From Methanocalculaceae archaeon (GTDB lineage: Archaea; Halobacteriota; Methanomicrobia; Methanomicrobiales; Methanocorpusculaceae), in assembly GCA_031262705.1 (NCBI GenBank), contig JAISHD010000006.1, positions 1 through 63,195 on the forward strand: a stretch of 63,195 nucleotides of DNA, given 5' to 3'. Position numbers and translations under genes: made by a program. Positions 39,700-49,900 of this stretch are shown here, one piece after another; positions within the stretch are counted from its first letter, which is position 1; each line of letters begins with the position of its first letter. The notes beneath the pieces are model-generated. The model was not told where the DNA came from. It ran no database searches and saw only the letters and a program-made list of their open reading frames with translations.

Positions 39700-41031
39700 T
39701 CAGCGGAAAAAGTACGGCATGATAATAGGAATGATGATCACGACAATCAGGAGATTGGTAATCATGCTGCACAGGGGCTGGGCATACTGTTCCTTGCCGC
39801 GTTTGGTAAGGAAACTCTTCACGCCTTCGCGCAGCATCTGGCCGCCGTCCAGCGGACCGAGCGGCAGGACATTGAACGTACCCAGCAGGATGTTTACCCA
39901 GGCACACCAGTAGAGCACATGAACAACCTCCCAGAATCCCTCGAACGGTGCGGACAGGAATGCCGGATCAGGTGTGTCCGTTACCAGTATGGCAAAGGAG
40001 CTGCTTCCCGTGATGGAGGAGAACGGCAGAACGAGGAAGTTCAGTGCAGACACAAGCATGTCTGCAGGTGTCGTCGGGTGTGTCCATGCATGCAGGGTAT
40101 CAGTTATCGCCTGTGGATTGCCATACAGAACACCCATGAATCCGGAACCGGCATCTCCGACCACAGAACTGGCAGCTTCAGGGGGGATTGCCGTGAGCGT
40201 TATGTCATACATCTGCTGCGCACCTTTGTACTCACCGAGTACCTGAATTGTCTGGCCTGGCACCGTTGAGGAAAGAATCGCGGACATATCCGTACTGTTC
40301 GCAACCGGAACACCGTCAATTGCAAGAATCACTGTCCCTGGCTGCATGCCCGCAAGGTCTGCCGGGTATCCCTCATAGATTCCCTGCACAAACGGTACTG
40401 TTCCCGGAACAACCATGCCGAGCAGCAGCACAAGCGCAACAATGCATATCGCGCCTACCATCATATTGTTGGTGATGCCCGCACCAAACATGCGGAGTTT
40501 TGTTGCAAGCGGGGACTTTTCGATCTCCTCTTCGTCCGGTTCAACGAATGCACCGATAGGGATCACCAGTGCAAGGATTCCGGTGTACTTCACGCGGATA
40601 TTTTCCACCCGGGAAAGAAGTCCATGCCCAAACTCATGAATGACCACAGCGAACACCAACGCAAACCAGACTGCAAAGGTGGAAGGAACGAAGTCATTCA
40701 CGCCCGGGATCAGAAGTAAATTTTGTGGCTGAATAATCGGCGATGGATCGGGCTGAATCAGCATCGTCAGATATGCGGTGAGAATGATCATCGCCGTCAT
40801 CAGAATACCACAGACCGCAACGACCACAACCCCAAGTGTTCCGTACACCAGAAAGGTTCTGCGGAAGCGTGCCAGTACATCAAAGATACCGGTCCGGGAC
40901 GTCCGGATCATCAGGCATGGCCCCATAAAAGCAAAAATCTCGGGATGGAAGTTGCGTTTTTTAATTGTCCAGCATACGCCCGCGTACACAAGTACGCAAA
41001 TGATCACCGGGACTATCCATCCGAACTCCAT
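39700..41031 (-). CDS. Site-2 protease-type M50 metalloprotease with PDZ domain
   Basis: HEFGHG motif, PDZ GYPADLAGMQPGTVILAIDGVPV, NVLPLGPLDGG. Confidence 0.9.
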   Translation of the reverse strand: MEFGWIVPVIICVLVYAGVCWTIKKRNFHPEIFAFMGPCLMIRTSRTGIFDVLARFRRTFLVYGTLGVVVVAVCGILMTAMIILTAYLTMLIQPDPSPIIQPQNLLLIPGVNDFVPSTFAVWFALVFAVVIHEFGHGLLSRVENIRVKYTGILALVIPIGAFVEPDEEEIEKSPLATKLRMFGAGITNNMMVGAICIVALVLLLGMVVPGTVPFVQGIYEGYPADLAGMQPGTVILAIDGVPVANSTDMSAILSSTVPGQTIQVLGEYKGAQQMYDITLTAIPPEAASSVVGDAGSGFMGVLYGNPQAITDTLHAWTHPTTPADMLVSALNFLVLPFSSITGSSSFAILVTDTPDPAFLSAPFEGFWEVVHVLYWCAWVNILLGTFNVLPLGPLDGGQMLREGVKSFLTKRGKEQYAQPLCSMITNLLIVVIIIPIIMPYFFR

Positions 41032-41123
41032 TGTTCTGTATTGTTCTGCGGTGAAAGGCTAAAAAGTTGATCGTAGAGGGAAGGTCAGGACGGTGATGTC
41101 AGGAAAAAATCCGGCAGCACATG

Positions 41124-41787
41124 TCAGAAAAAATCCGCGAGACTCTGTTGGGAAATGCGGGCAATGATCTCATCCACCGTCTTCCATGTCCGGCGGGCAC
41201 ACGACGGCGGGCATCCGTGTTCGTGGATATATCCCTCAAGAAACCGGATCGTCACCGGGTCTGACGGATACCCGCTGCCGAGGTTTCCAAATTCTTTGGA
41301 AAGTTCATCAACCAGCCGGTCGCGGGTAACTTTTGCCACGATGCTGGCCGCCCCCACAATCAGAAATTTGTCGTCTGCTCTATGCTCGGAGATCATCTGA
41401 AGCCCCGGCATGCCGGACAGATCACGCACACTGAATCCGAACCGTGCGGCATTCACATCGCAGGCATCCACATATGCCGTGTCGGGCGGGCACAAGGGAC
41501 CGGATCACCGCGGCATGACAGGACGCGGTAAATGCATTCATCGTTCCCGGCCGTGCATCGATCTCCTCTGGAGTCTTCACCACGACCGCGGTCTTCCATC
41601 GCTTGGTGATCTCTCCGTACAACTCCTCGCGCCGGTGCGGTGTCAACTGTTTTGAGTCACGGAGACCAAGACCCTCCAACTCTGCTGCGTCTGCAACCAG
41701 CACTCCGGCTGTCACCACCGGCCCGAGAACCGAACCTTTGCCCGCCTCATCAACCCCGCAGATGCTCATCTGATCAGTATCTATCAC
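41124..41787 (-). pseudogene. rnhB: Ribonuclease HII interrupted by one frameshift near 41490
   Basis: N-part ICGVDEAGKGSVLGPVVTAGVL...AAVIRSL then new frame CPPDTAYVDACDVNAARFG...ASIVAKVTRDRLVDEL; together a full RNase HII. Confidence 0.8.
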
Positions 41788-41828
41788 AGGGAATAGGTAT
41801 AATACCCCACGATCCCAAACGATTCAGT

Positions 41829-42485
41829 ATGTATCTCATCATCGTAGGTCTTGGCGGCATCGGCAGAAGCCTTGCCGGCATCGCCTCCGAGAACGGTCAC
41901 AGTGTGGTTGTCATCGACCGCGACGAGGAGCGGTGTGCAGAAATTCTTACACAGTATGATCTCCTTGCGATCGCCGGAAACGCCACCGACAAAGCGGTGC
42001 TTGAGGACGCAGGAGTTGATCGGGCCGATGCCCTTGTTGCGACAACGAGTGATGATGCCCTTAACCTGATGGCATGCTGGCTTGCAAAGCGCTACAATGT
42101 ACGGACTCTTGTCTCCATCGTCAATCAGAAAGAACATTCGGAGCTGTTCAAAGAGGTCGGGGTTCGGATCAGCGAAAATCCGGACGAGATCGTTGCCCGC
42201 AGCCTGTATGTCTGGTCAGAAAATCCCGACACCCAGTTGCTCGCATCCATTGAAGGCGGGAGTATCTTCGAGATCAAAGTCAGCGAAGGAGCACAGGGTG
42301 TCAGTAAAACGGTGCGTGAAGTTTCTGATGTCAAAGATATGCTTTACATCGCCATCCGAAGAAACGGAAAGCTCATCATCCCTTCAGGAAACGTCACCTT
42401 CCAGCCTGATGATGTTATCACGGTTTTCACCAAGAAGGAAGCGGAAGGCAGGTCTGTTGAGTATATGGACAGCCTCTTCCACTAA
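41829..42485 (+). CDS. trkA: TrkA-type K+ uptake regulatory protein (RCK N + C)
   Basis: MYLIIVGLGGIGRSLAGIASENGHSVVVIDRDEERC...GNATDKAVLEDAGVDRADALVATTSDD. Confidence 0.9.
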   Translation: MYLIIVGLGGIGRSLAGIASENGHSVVVIDRDEERCAEILTQYDLLAIAGNATDKAVLEDAGVDRADALVATTSDDALNLMACWLAKRYNVRTLVSIVNQKEHSELFKEVGVRISENPDEIVARSLYVWSENPDTQLLASIEGGSIFEIKVSEGAQGVSKTVREVSDVKDMLYIAIRRNGKLIIPSGNVTFQPDDVITVFTKKEAEGRSVEYMDSLFH

Positions 42486-42545
42486 CGAAAAATACTTTTT
42501 TTGAATTACTAAAAAAACAGGTGTCAGGGAGTAATCCGGAAAGGA

Positions 42546-43643
42546 TTATCCGAGTTCATCCCAGTCGTTTTCATTCCGGCGACGGATAACCATAATCGCA
42601 CCGATGATCACGATTACTGCGACAACACCGATAACAATGTACATTGCATACGGTCCTATCGCAGCAAGGGGAGACTTCTGTGCTTCTTCCCAGAGTGTAT
42701 TAGACGTCTCAAGTGTGCTGACCGAGCTGTTCAGTGCTTCAATAGACTGGGTCCGGGTGGTTGTGGCGGATACGGAACTGGTTGATGCATCGTATGCAGC
42801 TTTTGCAGTGTTGTACACGTTCTGTGCAGTCTGTTTGGAGTTGGACAGAAGAATTACCCTGTTATCGGTACTCCAGCCACCTTTTGCGTTCAGATTTGCA
42901 ATATTCTGCTCAATTGCATCAAGGTTGCTCTTGGTCTTCACCAGAGCAGCATTGACCATCTCTTTTGCTGCATCTCCCAGAGCTGCACTTGCCGAGATAA
43001 TTTCCTTTGAAGCAGTGGCAACATCGGTTCTGTGATCATCAGCAGCCTTCAGGTCATTTCTTGCCGTTTCCAGTTTGAAAATTGCTGCAGCGACATCCAC
43101 TCCCTGTTTAGAAAGCTCGGTGATCTGGGAATCCAGCTCATCGATTGCTTTTCCGACTTCATCAATCTGTTTCGGAACATCATCCGGATTATAGACCATC
43201 TGCTTCTTCGACGAGTAGGTTGAGATAACACTCTCGGAACTACTGACTTCTTCAACCGTTATGACAGTAATCTCTGATCCTGCCGTGTTGTCCGGGACTT
43301 TTCCATCCAGATAGATGGTCAAAACAGTGTCCTGCGGCAGTTTTGTGAGGGGATAACCATCAATGTATCGTTTGCCTGCAGGGAACTCTGTAATCGGTGT
43401 ACCGTCGGTTGATGCGAGGGATCCGGTCCAGACTGCGGAGGTCAGATCCGTGTACATATTAATACGGTAAACAGTACTGTCCTGCAGAATTTTGATGGTC
43501 ATCGTTGCCGAGACCGAGTCTCCGGGCATCAGATTTCCCGACGGATTGATGTTTGTCTCAGAGTTGCTGTTCCAAGCACTTGCAGTACCGACAAATGCTG
43601 CACAAAGCAGAAGAGCAATCAAAAAATATGTGGTTTTCTTCAT
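42546..43643 (-). CDS. Secreted/membrane coiled-coil protein, signal peptide and C-terminal TM
   Basis: MKKTTYFLIALLLCAAFVGTASA signal; C-term YAMYIVIGVVAVIVIIGAIMVIRRRNENDWDELG. Confidence 0.7.
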   Translation of the reverse strand: MKKTTYFLIALLLCAAFVGTASAWNSNSETNINPSGNLMPGDSVSATMTIKILQDSTVYRINMYTDLTSAVWTGSLASTDGTPITEFPAGKRYIDGYPLTKLPQDTVLTIYLDGKVPDNTAGSEITVITVEEVSSSESVISTYSSKKQMVYNPDDVPKQIDEVGKAIDELDSQITELSKQGVDVAAAIFKLETARNDLKAADDHRTDVATASKEIISASAALGDAAKEMVNAALVKTKSNLDAIEQNIANLNAKGGWSTDNRVILLSNSKQTAQNVYNTAKAAYDASTSSVSATTTRTQSIEALNSSVSTLETSNTLWEEAQKSPLAAIGPYAMYIVIGVVAVIVIIGAIMVIRRRNENDWDELG

Positions 43644-43651
43644 ATACTACC

Positions 43652-44860
43652 TCACTCAAACAGTGGGTCGACTCCATCCTCGAACATTGCAGTATGCGAC
43701 CGCTCACGGGACTTCACAACCTCTTCCTTTGCCTCTTTTGCAAGCTCCATTAGCTCGCGGATACGCGGGGCGTCACCGATCGTTGCAAGCAGAACAACTG
43801 CTGCAACATATCCGCTGTCCACCGGATAGTCACCACCACGGACCTCAACGCCTGCGATGTTTTCTTCAACCCAGCTCTTGGACTTCTCAACACCTTTCCG
43901 GTCAAGTTCGCTCGGCGGGCCTGCAACCAGTACAAGAGCACGCTCTGCAGTTGAGTAATCACAGGGAAGTGTCAGGCGGCCAAGCATTGAACGGCGAACC
44001 AGACCGATGATCTTTGCGGACTTGTCCTCGCCGGATGCAATGTCCACATGCGGCTCGGCCTTCTTTTCTTTCTTGCCGAGGATCCCGGAGAGGAGACCGC
44101 TATTGCTGTCCTTCTTTGAGGACGACTTGCCACCGCTTTTTGTCATCGGGATCGCCTCGCTGATGGCGTAACCGACTGAGGAGATTCCTCCACCGCGGAG
44201 TGTGTTGATGATTTCACTGGAATCGACAACCATCTCACCAACACCATACTTGCTGACCTCGCCTGCATGGAACAGAACACCGAACCGACGGACAATTTCC
44301 TCATTGAGGCGCTCGTATGCGCTCTTCACACTTTCGCCGTCGTTCTTCCAAGCACTGTTGTCGAACACGATAACATTGTCCGCTTCGTTGACCAGCGTTG
44401 AAAGACTGCGTGCTGCATTTAAAGAATAGAGACGTCCTTCCTCGGGAGCAGGAATGACACCGACCGCGTACACCGGCTCGCGGTAAATACGTTTTAAATG
44501 ACGGCAAAGAACCGGTGAACCGCCGGATCCTGTTCCGCCGCCAAGACCTGCACATACAACGAATGCGTCGATGTCGTGCGTGCCGCGGCGGTCGATTGCA
44601 CTAATAATAGTGTCAATCTCATCTGCTGCTACTTTTGCACCAGTCACGTTGTCGGTACCGACACCGTGGCCTTTAACCATTGTCTGACCGATCAGGAGAC
44701 GATCTTCCATGGGAATGTTCTTAATTCCCATCAGATCGGTCCGGGCCGTATTGATAACAATACCGCGGAAACTCGTAGATCCTAACTTTCTGTCCTGTGC
44801 AAGGAACATATCCACAAGTTTGCCTCCTGCCTGTCCGAATCCTATAAAAAATACCCGCAT
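43652..44860 (-). CDS. cetZ: CetZ-like tubulin/FtsZ superfamily GTPase
   Basis: FFIGFGQAGGKLVDMF..., GLGGGTGSGGSPVLCRHLK tubulin signature. Confidence 0.85.
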   Translation of the reverse strand: MRVFFIGFGQAGGKLVDMFLAQDRKLGSTSFRGIVINTARTDLMGIKNIPMEDRLLIGQTMVKGHGVGTDNVTGAKVAADEIDTIISAIDRRGTHDIDAFVVCAGLGGGTGSGGSPVLCRHLKRIYREPVYAVGVIPAPEEGRLYSLNAARSLSTLVNEADNVIVFDNSAWKNDGESVKSAYERLNEEIVRRFGVLFHAGEVSKYGVGEMVVDSSEIINTLRGGGISSVGYAISEAIPMTKSGGKSSSKKDSNSGLLSGILGKKEKKAEPHVDIASGEDKSAKIIGLVRRSMLGRLTLPCDYSTAERALVLVAGPPSELDRKGVEKSKSWVEENIAGVEVRGGDYPVDSGYVAAVVLLATIGDAPRIRELMELAKEAKEEVVKSRERSHTAMFEDGVDPLFE

Positions 44861-44981
44861 TTACACTGACACCTTTTTGTTGAGTGTATGTATATCATTT
44901 CTTGGATATATATGACTGCATTAATTATACGGCTACGTTGGTCAAAAACTTTCTTATGATGCAGGTGTACTAAATAGTGTA

Positions 44982-46229
44982 ATGAAGATCGGTATTCTCG
45001 GTGCAGGCCTGACGGGACTTGCCGCTGCACAACGTCTGGCAAAGGCAGGAGAGGTCGTTGTATTTGAGAAGAGTGCAGTCGCCGGAGGATGTCTTTCCTC
45101 CAAACAGTACGGAACCTATACACTGGAAACCCTGTACCACCACTGCTTCTCCGGAGATACCGAACTCTTTTCCCTTCTGGAAAACCTCTGCCTCAAAGAG
45201 GATCTGATCTGGCTGAAAGGATCGACCGGCTACTATATGAACGGAGTGCTGCATCCGCTTACCACACCGGTAGAGATTCTCCGTTATCCCTGCCTCAGTT
45301 TTTTGCAGAAGGCACGACTTGGCATGTTCGTCTTAAGTTCCCGCAGGATAGATATGGCGGCGCTTGACAACGTCACCGCAAAAGAGTATCTCTACGAAAA
45401 AGTCGGTGAAGATATCTATGACGCCTTTTTCGCTCCGCTTCTTGCAAGCAAGTTCGGCAAGGTGAAGGATGAAGTATCCGCGGCCTGGCTGATGAGCAGA
45501 ATTGCGATCAGATCTGACCGCGGAGCGGAAGGCGAGCGGCTCGGGTACCTGAAAGGCGGCTGGCACCGGCTGATCGACGCCATGGTGCAGCAGCTTGAAG
45601 CAGCCAATGTGGATTTTCGGTTTTCCACACAGGTTGATGCACTCCGGCTTTCGGACGGAAAATGGAACATTAACGAGGAGGAGTTTGACGCAGTTGTATC
45701 CACCCTTCCGCCGCAGGTGACGAATTCACTGATGGATGAGGCAACCGCAGAACAGTTCTCCCTGCCCGAACTTTCCTATCAGGGGGCTGCCTGCATGACG
45801 CTGGGGCTCGCCCGCGATCCAGCGGCAGGAATTTACTGGACCAACATGGGCGATCCTGCACCCTACGGAGCGGTGGTTGTTCACACAAACTTTGTCCCCT
45901 ACGACTGGTACGGCGAGCATGTGGTGTATCTTGCCTCGTACTTCAAGGACACACCGGCAGCCGACCTCAAAGAGAGGATGATCGACGACTTCTGCAGCAG
46001 GTTTGGAATCGGAAAAGAGATAATTCATCACGCCGACCTGTACATCGATAAATTCGCGGGTCCCGTATATGTGACCGGCTACCGGAACACTATCCCAAAT
46101 ACCGATGCCGGACACAACCTGTTCATCGCCGGCATGTACTCGGAGGAGAACTGTCCGGAACGGAGCATGGAAGGCTCTATTCGTGCAGGACACCGCGCAG
46201 CTGCCCTGCTTGAGGAGAAACTTTCGTGA
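44982..46229 (+). CDS. NAD(P)/FAD-dependent oxidoreductase (protoporphyrinogen oxidase-like)
   Basis: MKIGILGAGLTGLAAAQRLAKAGEVVVFEKSAVAGG dinucleotide-binding motif. Confidence 0.88.
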   Translation: MKIGILGAGLTGLAAAQRLAKAGEVVVFEKSAVAGGCLSSKQYGTYTLETLYHHCFSGDTELFSLLENLCLKEDLIWLKGSTGYYMNGVLHPLTTPVEILRYPCLSFLQKARLGMFVLSSRRIDMAALDNVTAKEYLYEKVGEDIYDAFFAPLLASKFGKVKDEVSAAWLMSRIAIRSDRGAEGERLGYLKGGWHRLIDAMVQQLEAANVDFRFSTQVDALRLSDGKWNINEEEFDAVVSTLPPQVTNSLMDEATAEQFSLPELSYQGAACMTLGLARDPAAGIYWTNMGDPAPYGAVVVHTNFVPYDWYGEHVVYLASYFKDTPAADLKERMIDDFCSRFGIGKEIIHHADLYIDKFAGPVYVTGYRNTIPNTDAGHNLFIAGMYSEENCPERSMEGSIRAGHRAAALLEEKLS

Positions 46230-46942
46230 ATCCCATACAAATCACCGTAGTGCTGCCGGTCTATAATGATGTGGAGGCACTGAAGTCTGCAATCCCGAAA
46301 TCCCTTGAGGCTTTGACAGAGTTCGGCAGAAGTTTTGAACTGATTGTTGCCGAAGACGGGAGCACTGACGGCAGTCGTGAGCTGGTGGAGGATTGGGAAC
46401 AGAAGGACCCGCGTGTACGGCTGCTGCACAGCGATGAACGGCAGGGACGAGGGCGTGCACTGAACCGTGCACTTGCAGAATCGCACGGCGTGATATTCTG
46501 CTATTATGATGTGGATCTTGCAACCGACATCAACTATCTGCCCGAACTTCTGACGAGAGTTGAAAGCGGGGCGGCGGTTGCAACAGGGTCGCGTCTGATG
46601 CCGGAGAGCAAAATTATCCGGAGCGGCGACCGGGAGTTTGCAAGTCGCGGCTACAATACGCTTGTAAGACTGTTTCTTGGCAGTAAACTCCGGGATCATC
46701 AGTGCGGGTTTAAGGCGTACCGGGCCGATTTGCTGCGCGAACTCGTCCCGAAGATTCATGCGCCGCACTGGTTCTGGGATACCGAGTCGGTGGTGCTTGC
46801 ACAGCGTGCAGGACTCCGGGTTGATGAATTTCCGGTTGTCTGGACTCAGGGACCGGGGACGACGGTCCGGTTCAAGGATGTGTACGGGATGGGAATGGAT
46901 ATTCTGAAAATGTGGTGGCGGCTGCATGTGGAAAAAAATTAG
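46226..46942 (+). CDS. GT2 glycosyltransferase (dolichyl-phosphate glycosyltransferase-like), copy 1
   Basis: ITVVLPVYNDVEALKSAIPKSLEAL...EDGSTDGSRE..YYDVDLATDI...RDHQCGFKAYR. Confidence 0.88.
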   Translation: MNPIQITVVLPVYNDVEALKSAIPKSLEALTEFGRSFELIVAEDGSTDGSRELVEDWEQKDPRVRLLHSDERQGRGRALNRALAESHGVIFCYYDVDLATDINYLPELLTRVESGAAVATGSRLMPESKIIRSGDREFASRGYNTLVRLFLGSKLRDHQCGFKAYRADLLRELVPKIHAPHWFWDTESVVLAQRAGLRVDEFPVVWTQGPGTTVRFKDVYGMGMDILKMWWRLHVEKN

Positions 46943-47906
46943 TGCTGTTCTGTTTCCAAGTCTCATCGCTGCTGGCCTGATTGTGTTCATGCTCGTGAGA
47001 GTCTGGGATGATCTGCTGGTTGCGGTTCAGCATCTGGTTCCGCTCTATCTCATCGCAGCGATTCTGATCTGTCTTGCCGCATGGTATCTGCGCGGATGGC
47101 GGCACCAGTACATTATAGAGAGGCTGGGAACCAAAATTGGTCTTAACTTTTCCACGGCCTGTATCTATGTTTCACAGACAGCAAACCTTGTCATTCCCGC
47201 ACGTCTTGGTGACTTTGTCCGGCTGTTTATTCTGAAACACGAGAAGGGAACACCCTATACGAACGGGTTCACCTCAGTTGTTGCAGAACGCGTGTATGAT
47301 GTCGTCATCATCGCGGTTCTCGGGCTTCTTGCACTGCCGATGCTGGTCAGCCTTGCTCCTTCATGGTTCGTCTGGATGATCGTCTTTGTTCTGGGTGCGG
47401 GGGCAGTCTTTTTCCTGTTGCTTCTTCTCTCACGCAGGCTGCATGCAGAGAATAAAATCTTCAAAAAAATTCTGGAGGTTTTGGGTCAGCTCCGGCAGGT
47501 CTCCTCAACACCGGGATCGCTTGCGGCTCTGTCGATATCGTCCGCGGTCATCTGGATGATGGATGTGACCATCTGTTATCTTGTCTCGCTGATGTTCGGG
47601 GTTACGATTCCGTTTATGCTGGTGCTGCTTGCAATTGTGATCGGCAACCTCGTCAAAGCCGTCCCGATTACTCCCGGAGGAATCGGGACGTACGAGCTGG
47701 CGCTTGCGATCACGTTTGAGATCGGCGGCGTGCCCGCGGCGACGGCGACCCTGATTGCGGTGGTGGATCATCTGATCAAGAACCTTGTTACGCTTGCCGG
47801 AGGAGTTGTGTCCCTCTACTACTTCGGTGACTGGGCGGTGTCGCTGCTGAAGCGGCTGTTCCGTGAGGATGCAAAGAAGCTGAAGGAGGAGCATGGTTCC
47901 TCCTGA
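46926..47906 (+). CDS. Flippase-like integral membrane protein (AglD/UPF0104 family)
   Basis: Multi-TM; ARLGDFVRLFILKHEKGTPYTNGFTSVVAERVYDV; ITPGGIGTYELALAI. Confidence 0.85.
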   Translation: MWKKISAVLFPSLIAAGLIVFMLVRVWDDLLVAVQHLVPLYLIAAILICLAAWYLRGWRHQYIIERLGTKIGLNFSTACIYVSQTANLVIPARLGDFVRLFILKHEKGTPYTNGFTSVVAERVYDVVIIAVLGLLALPMLVSLAPSWFVWMIVFVLGAGAVFFLLLLLSRRLHAENKIFKKILEVLGQLRQVSSTPGSLAALSISSAVIWMMDVTICYLVSLMFGVTIPFMLVLLAIVIGNLVKAVPITPGGIGTYELALAITFEIGGVPAATATLIAVVDHLIKNLVTLAGGVVSLYYFGDWAVSLLKRLFREDAKKLKEEHGSS

Positions 47907-49899
47907 AGCACAGATACTGACGGTCATTCTCTGGCTGATAGTAGTGAAATTCTGCCAGATGGCCGTCTATCCGTATCTGAAGCCGGCGATCGGCAACCTT
48001 TCGTATGGTCTTGCCTATCCCTTTTCCATTCTGGTGCTGACCTTTGTTACCTGGTATCTGGGTGTGGCCGGCCTTCCGGTACAGCTCGCACTCCTGCTGT
48101 TCGCGGCAGCAGGTGTATATGCCATTGTTTCAAAGCGGTATGACCGAACGGAGATCCGGCAGAACCTGAAGGGATCTGGTGTTCCTCGGCGCATTTCTCC
48201 TGATGCTCATCTCGCGCTTCCTGACACCGGGAATTATTCCGAGCGGCGAGAAGTTCATGGACGCAGCGTTCCTCGGAAGCATTATGCTGGACCCGGCGGT
48301 TACCCCGCTGGACCCCTGGTATGCGGGGGGCGAACTGTCCATCTACTATTATCTCGGTCACTGGATGTGCGGGGTGCTCGGCATTTTTGCAGGCGGTGCA
48401 CCGACGGTTGTGTTTAATCTGATGCTGCCGACCGTGTTTGCACTTGCGGCCATTTCGGCGTATGCAATCGGAGTTCTTCTTCTAAAGCGGCATTAGTGGA
48501 TTCCGATGCTGGTTCTGATCCTCCCCAATGCCGCCCTTATCTGGCACACGATTGCGGGCGGCGGATCGCTCGGCATCTGGTGGGCGTCAACACGGGTAAT
48601 TGAAAATACCATCAATGAGTACCCGCTGTTCTCGTTCCTCTGGGGAGACCCGCATGCCCATGTGCTCGGCTGCTTTAATCAGCTGTTCTTCCTGTGTCTG
48701 CTTGCGGTGATGCTGGTCAGATGGAAGCTGCTGCCGGCGGGAGGAAAGTATCTGCTTTGCGTGATTCTTGCGCTGTCGCTTGGGACGATGCCTGCAATGA
48801 ACTCGTGGGATGTGATGGTGTATGCCGGCGTGTATCTCGTTGTTGCCGCGGTGATCTGGCTGATGCACGGACACAGCCTCCGCGATGCGGTGCGGTGCCG
48901 CTTGCACTGGTGCCGGTTCTTTCGCTTGCGTCCTATGCGCCGTTCCTGTACACGATGCTGTCCGGCGGCGGGTCCAGTGTCCAGGGATTTTTCCTGGTGA
49001 CCACCCCCTCACCGATCAACGAGTTCCTCGGCGTGTATCTGTTCTTTGTCGCGGTGTTTGTCATCTACGGATTTTCGGTTCTGAAAAAATATCCGTGGCT
49101 GATTGCAGTGCCGGTGATCTTTGCGGTTGCCGGGTATGCGAGTGCGGGGGTTGCGCTGTTCTGTATTCTGCTGCTGGCCGGAAAACGCAGCACGGCACCG
49201 GAGGTGCTGTTCGGGATTCTCGGCATGGCGATTGTGTTCCTGATGGAGTTCATCTATCTGAAGGATTACATGGGCGATGTGAACTACCGGATGAACACGG
49301 TGTTCAAGTTCGGATTCTGCGCCTGGTTTATGCTCGGGACCTCGGTGCTTCTGATGATTGGCCGGTATGCGGAGAGCCGGTTTGCAGAGATTCCCAAAGG
49401 CCGGGCTGTTGCGGTTGCCGCGGTGATTTTTGTGGTGCTTGCGGCGCTGATAGGATTCTGCGGGATTCAGCTCGGGTATCCGGGAGGGACACTGGACGGC
49501 TCGGCATGGCTGGAGAGCCACCATCCGGCGGATGCGGCAGGCATTGCGTTTCTGACCGGCGCTGCCTCGCCCGGCGAGATCGTGGTGGAAGCGGCGGATG
49601 GATCGTACGCGTACAACGGCCGTGTCTTGGCGATGACCGGACTCCCGACGATTGTCGGCTGGGTCGGACATGAGTCGGGATGGCGGAGCGGCGTGGGTGA
49701 TGCGGGAACGCGGTGGAGTGATGTCCGGAACATCTATGAGGATCCGTCCCGGACCGTTTCCCTGATGGACAAATACGGCGCGAAATATCTGTTCGTAGGC
49801 GATGTGGAGCAGGAGTTGTACACCGTGAACCTGCCGGACGAGGGCCTCGCCGAGATCTTTGCTGCGGACGGCGTGAGTATTTATCAGCGCAGCAACTAA
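47893..49899 (+). pseudogene. DUF2298-family polytopic membrane protein with three lesions
   Basis: Segments in frames 1-2-(TAG)-2-1: ...RQNLK / DLVFLGAFLLMLISRFLTPG...LLLKRH / TAG / WIPMLVLILPNAALIW...HSLRDA / VPLALVPVLSLASYAPFLY...IYQRSN. Confidence 0.8.
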
Positions 49900-49900
49900 C

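Noticed and set aside
46079-46990. 303-aa minus-strand ORF
   Set aside because: Antisense to the GT2 gene with strong family motifs.
48494-48496. In-frame TAG as possible pyrrolysine codon
   Set aside because: The same gene carries two other independent frameshifts and no pyl genes are visible, so decay or error is more likely.
48694-48895. N-terminal part of ORF 48694..49899
   Set aside because: Wrong frame before the GCGGT duplication; only the part after ~48897 is genuine coding.
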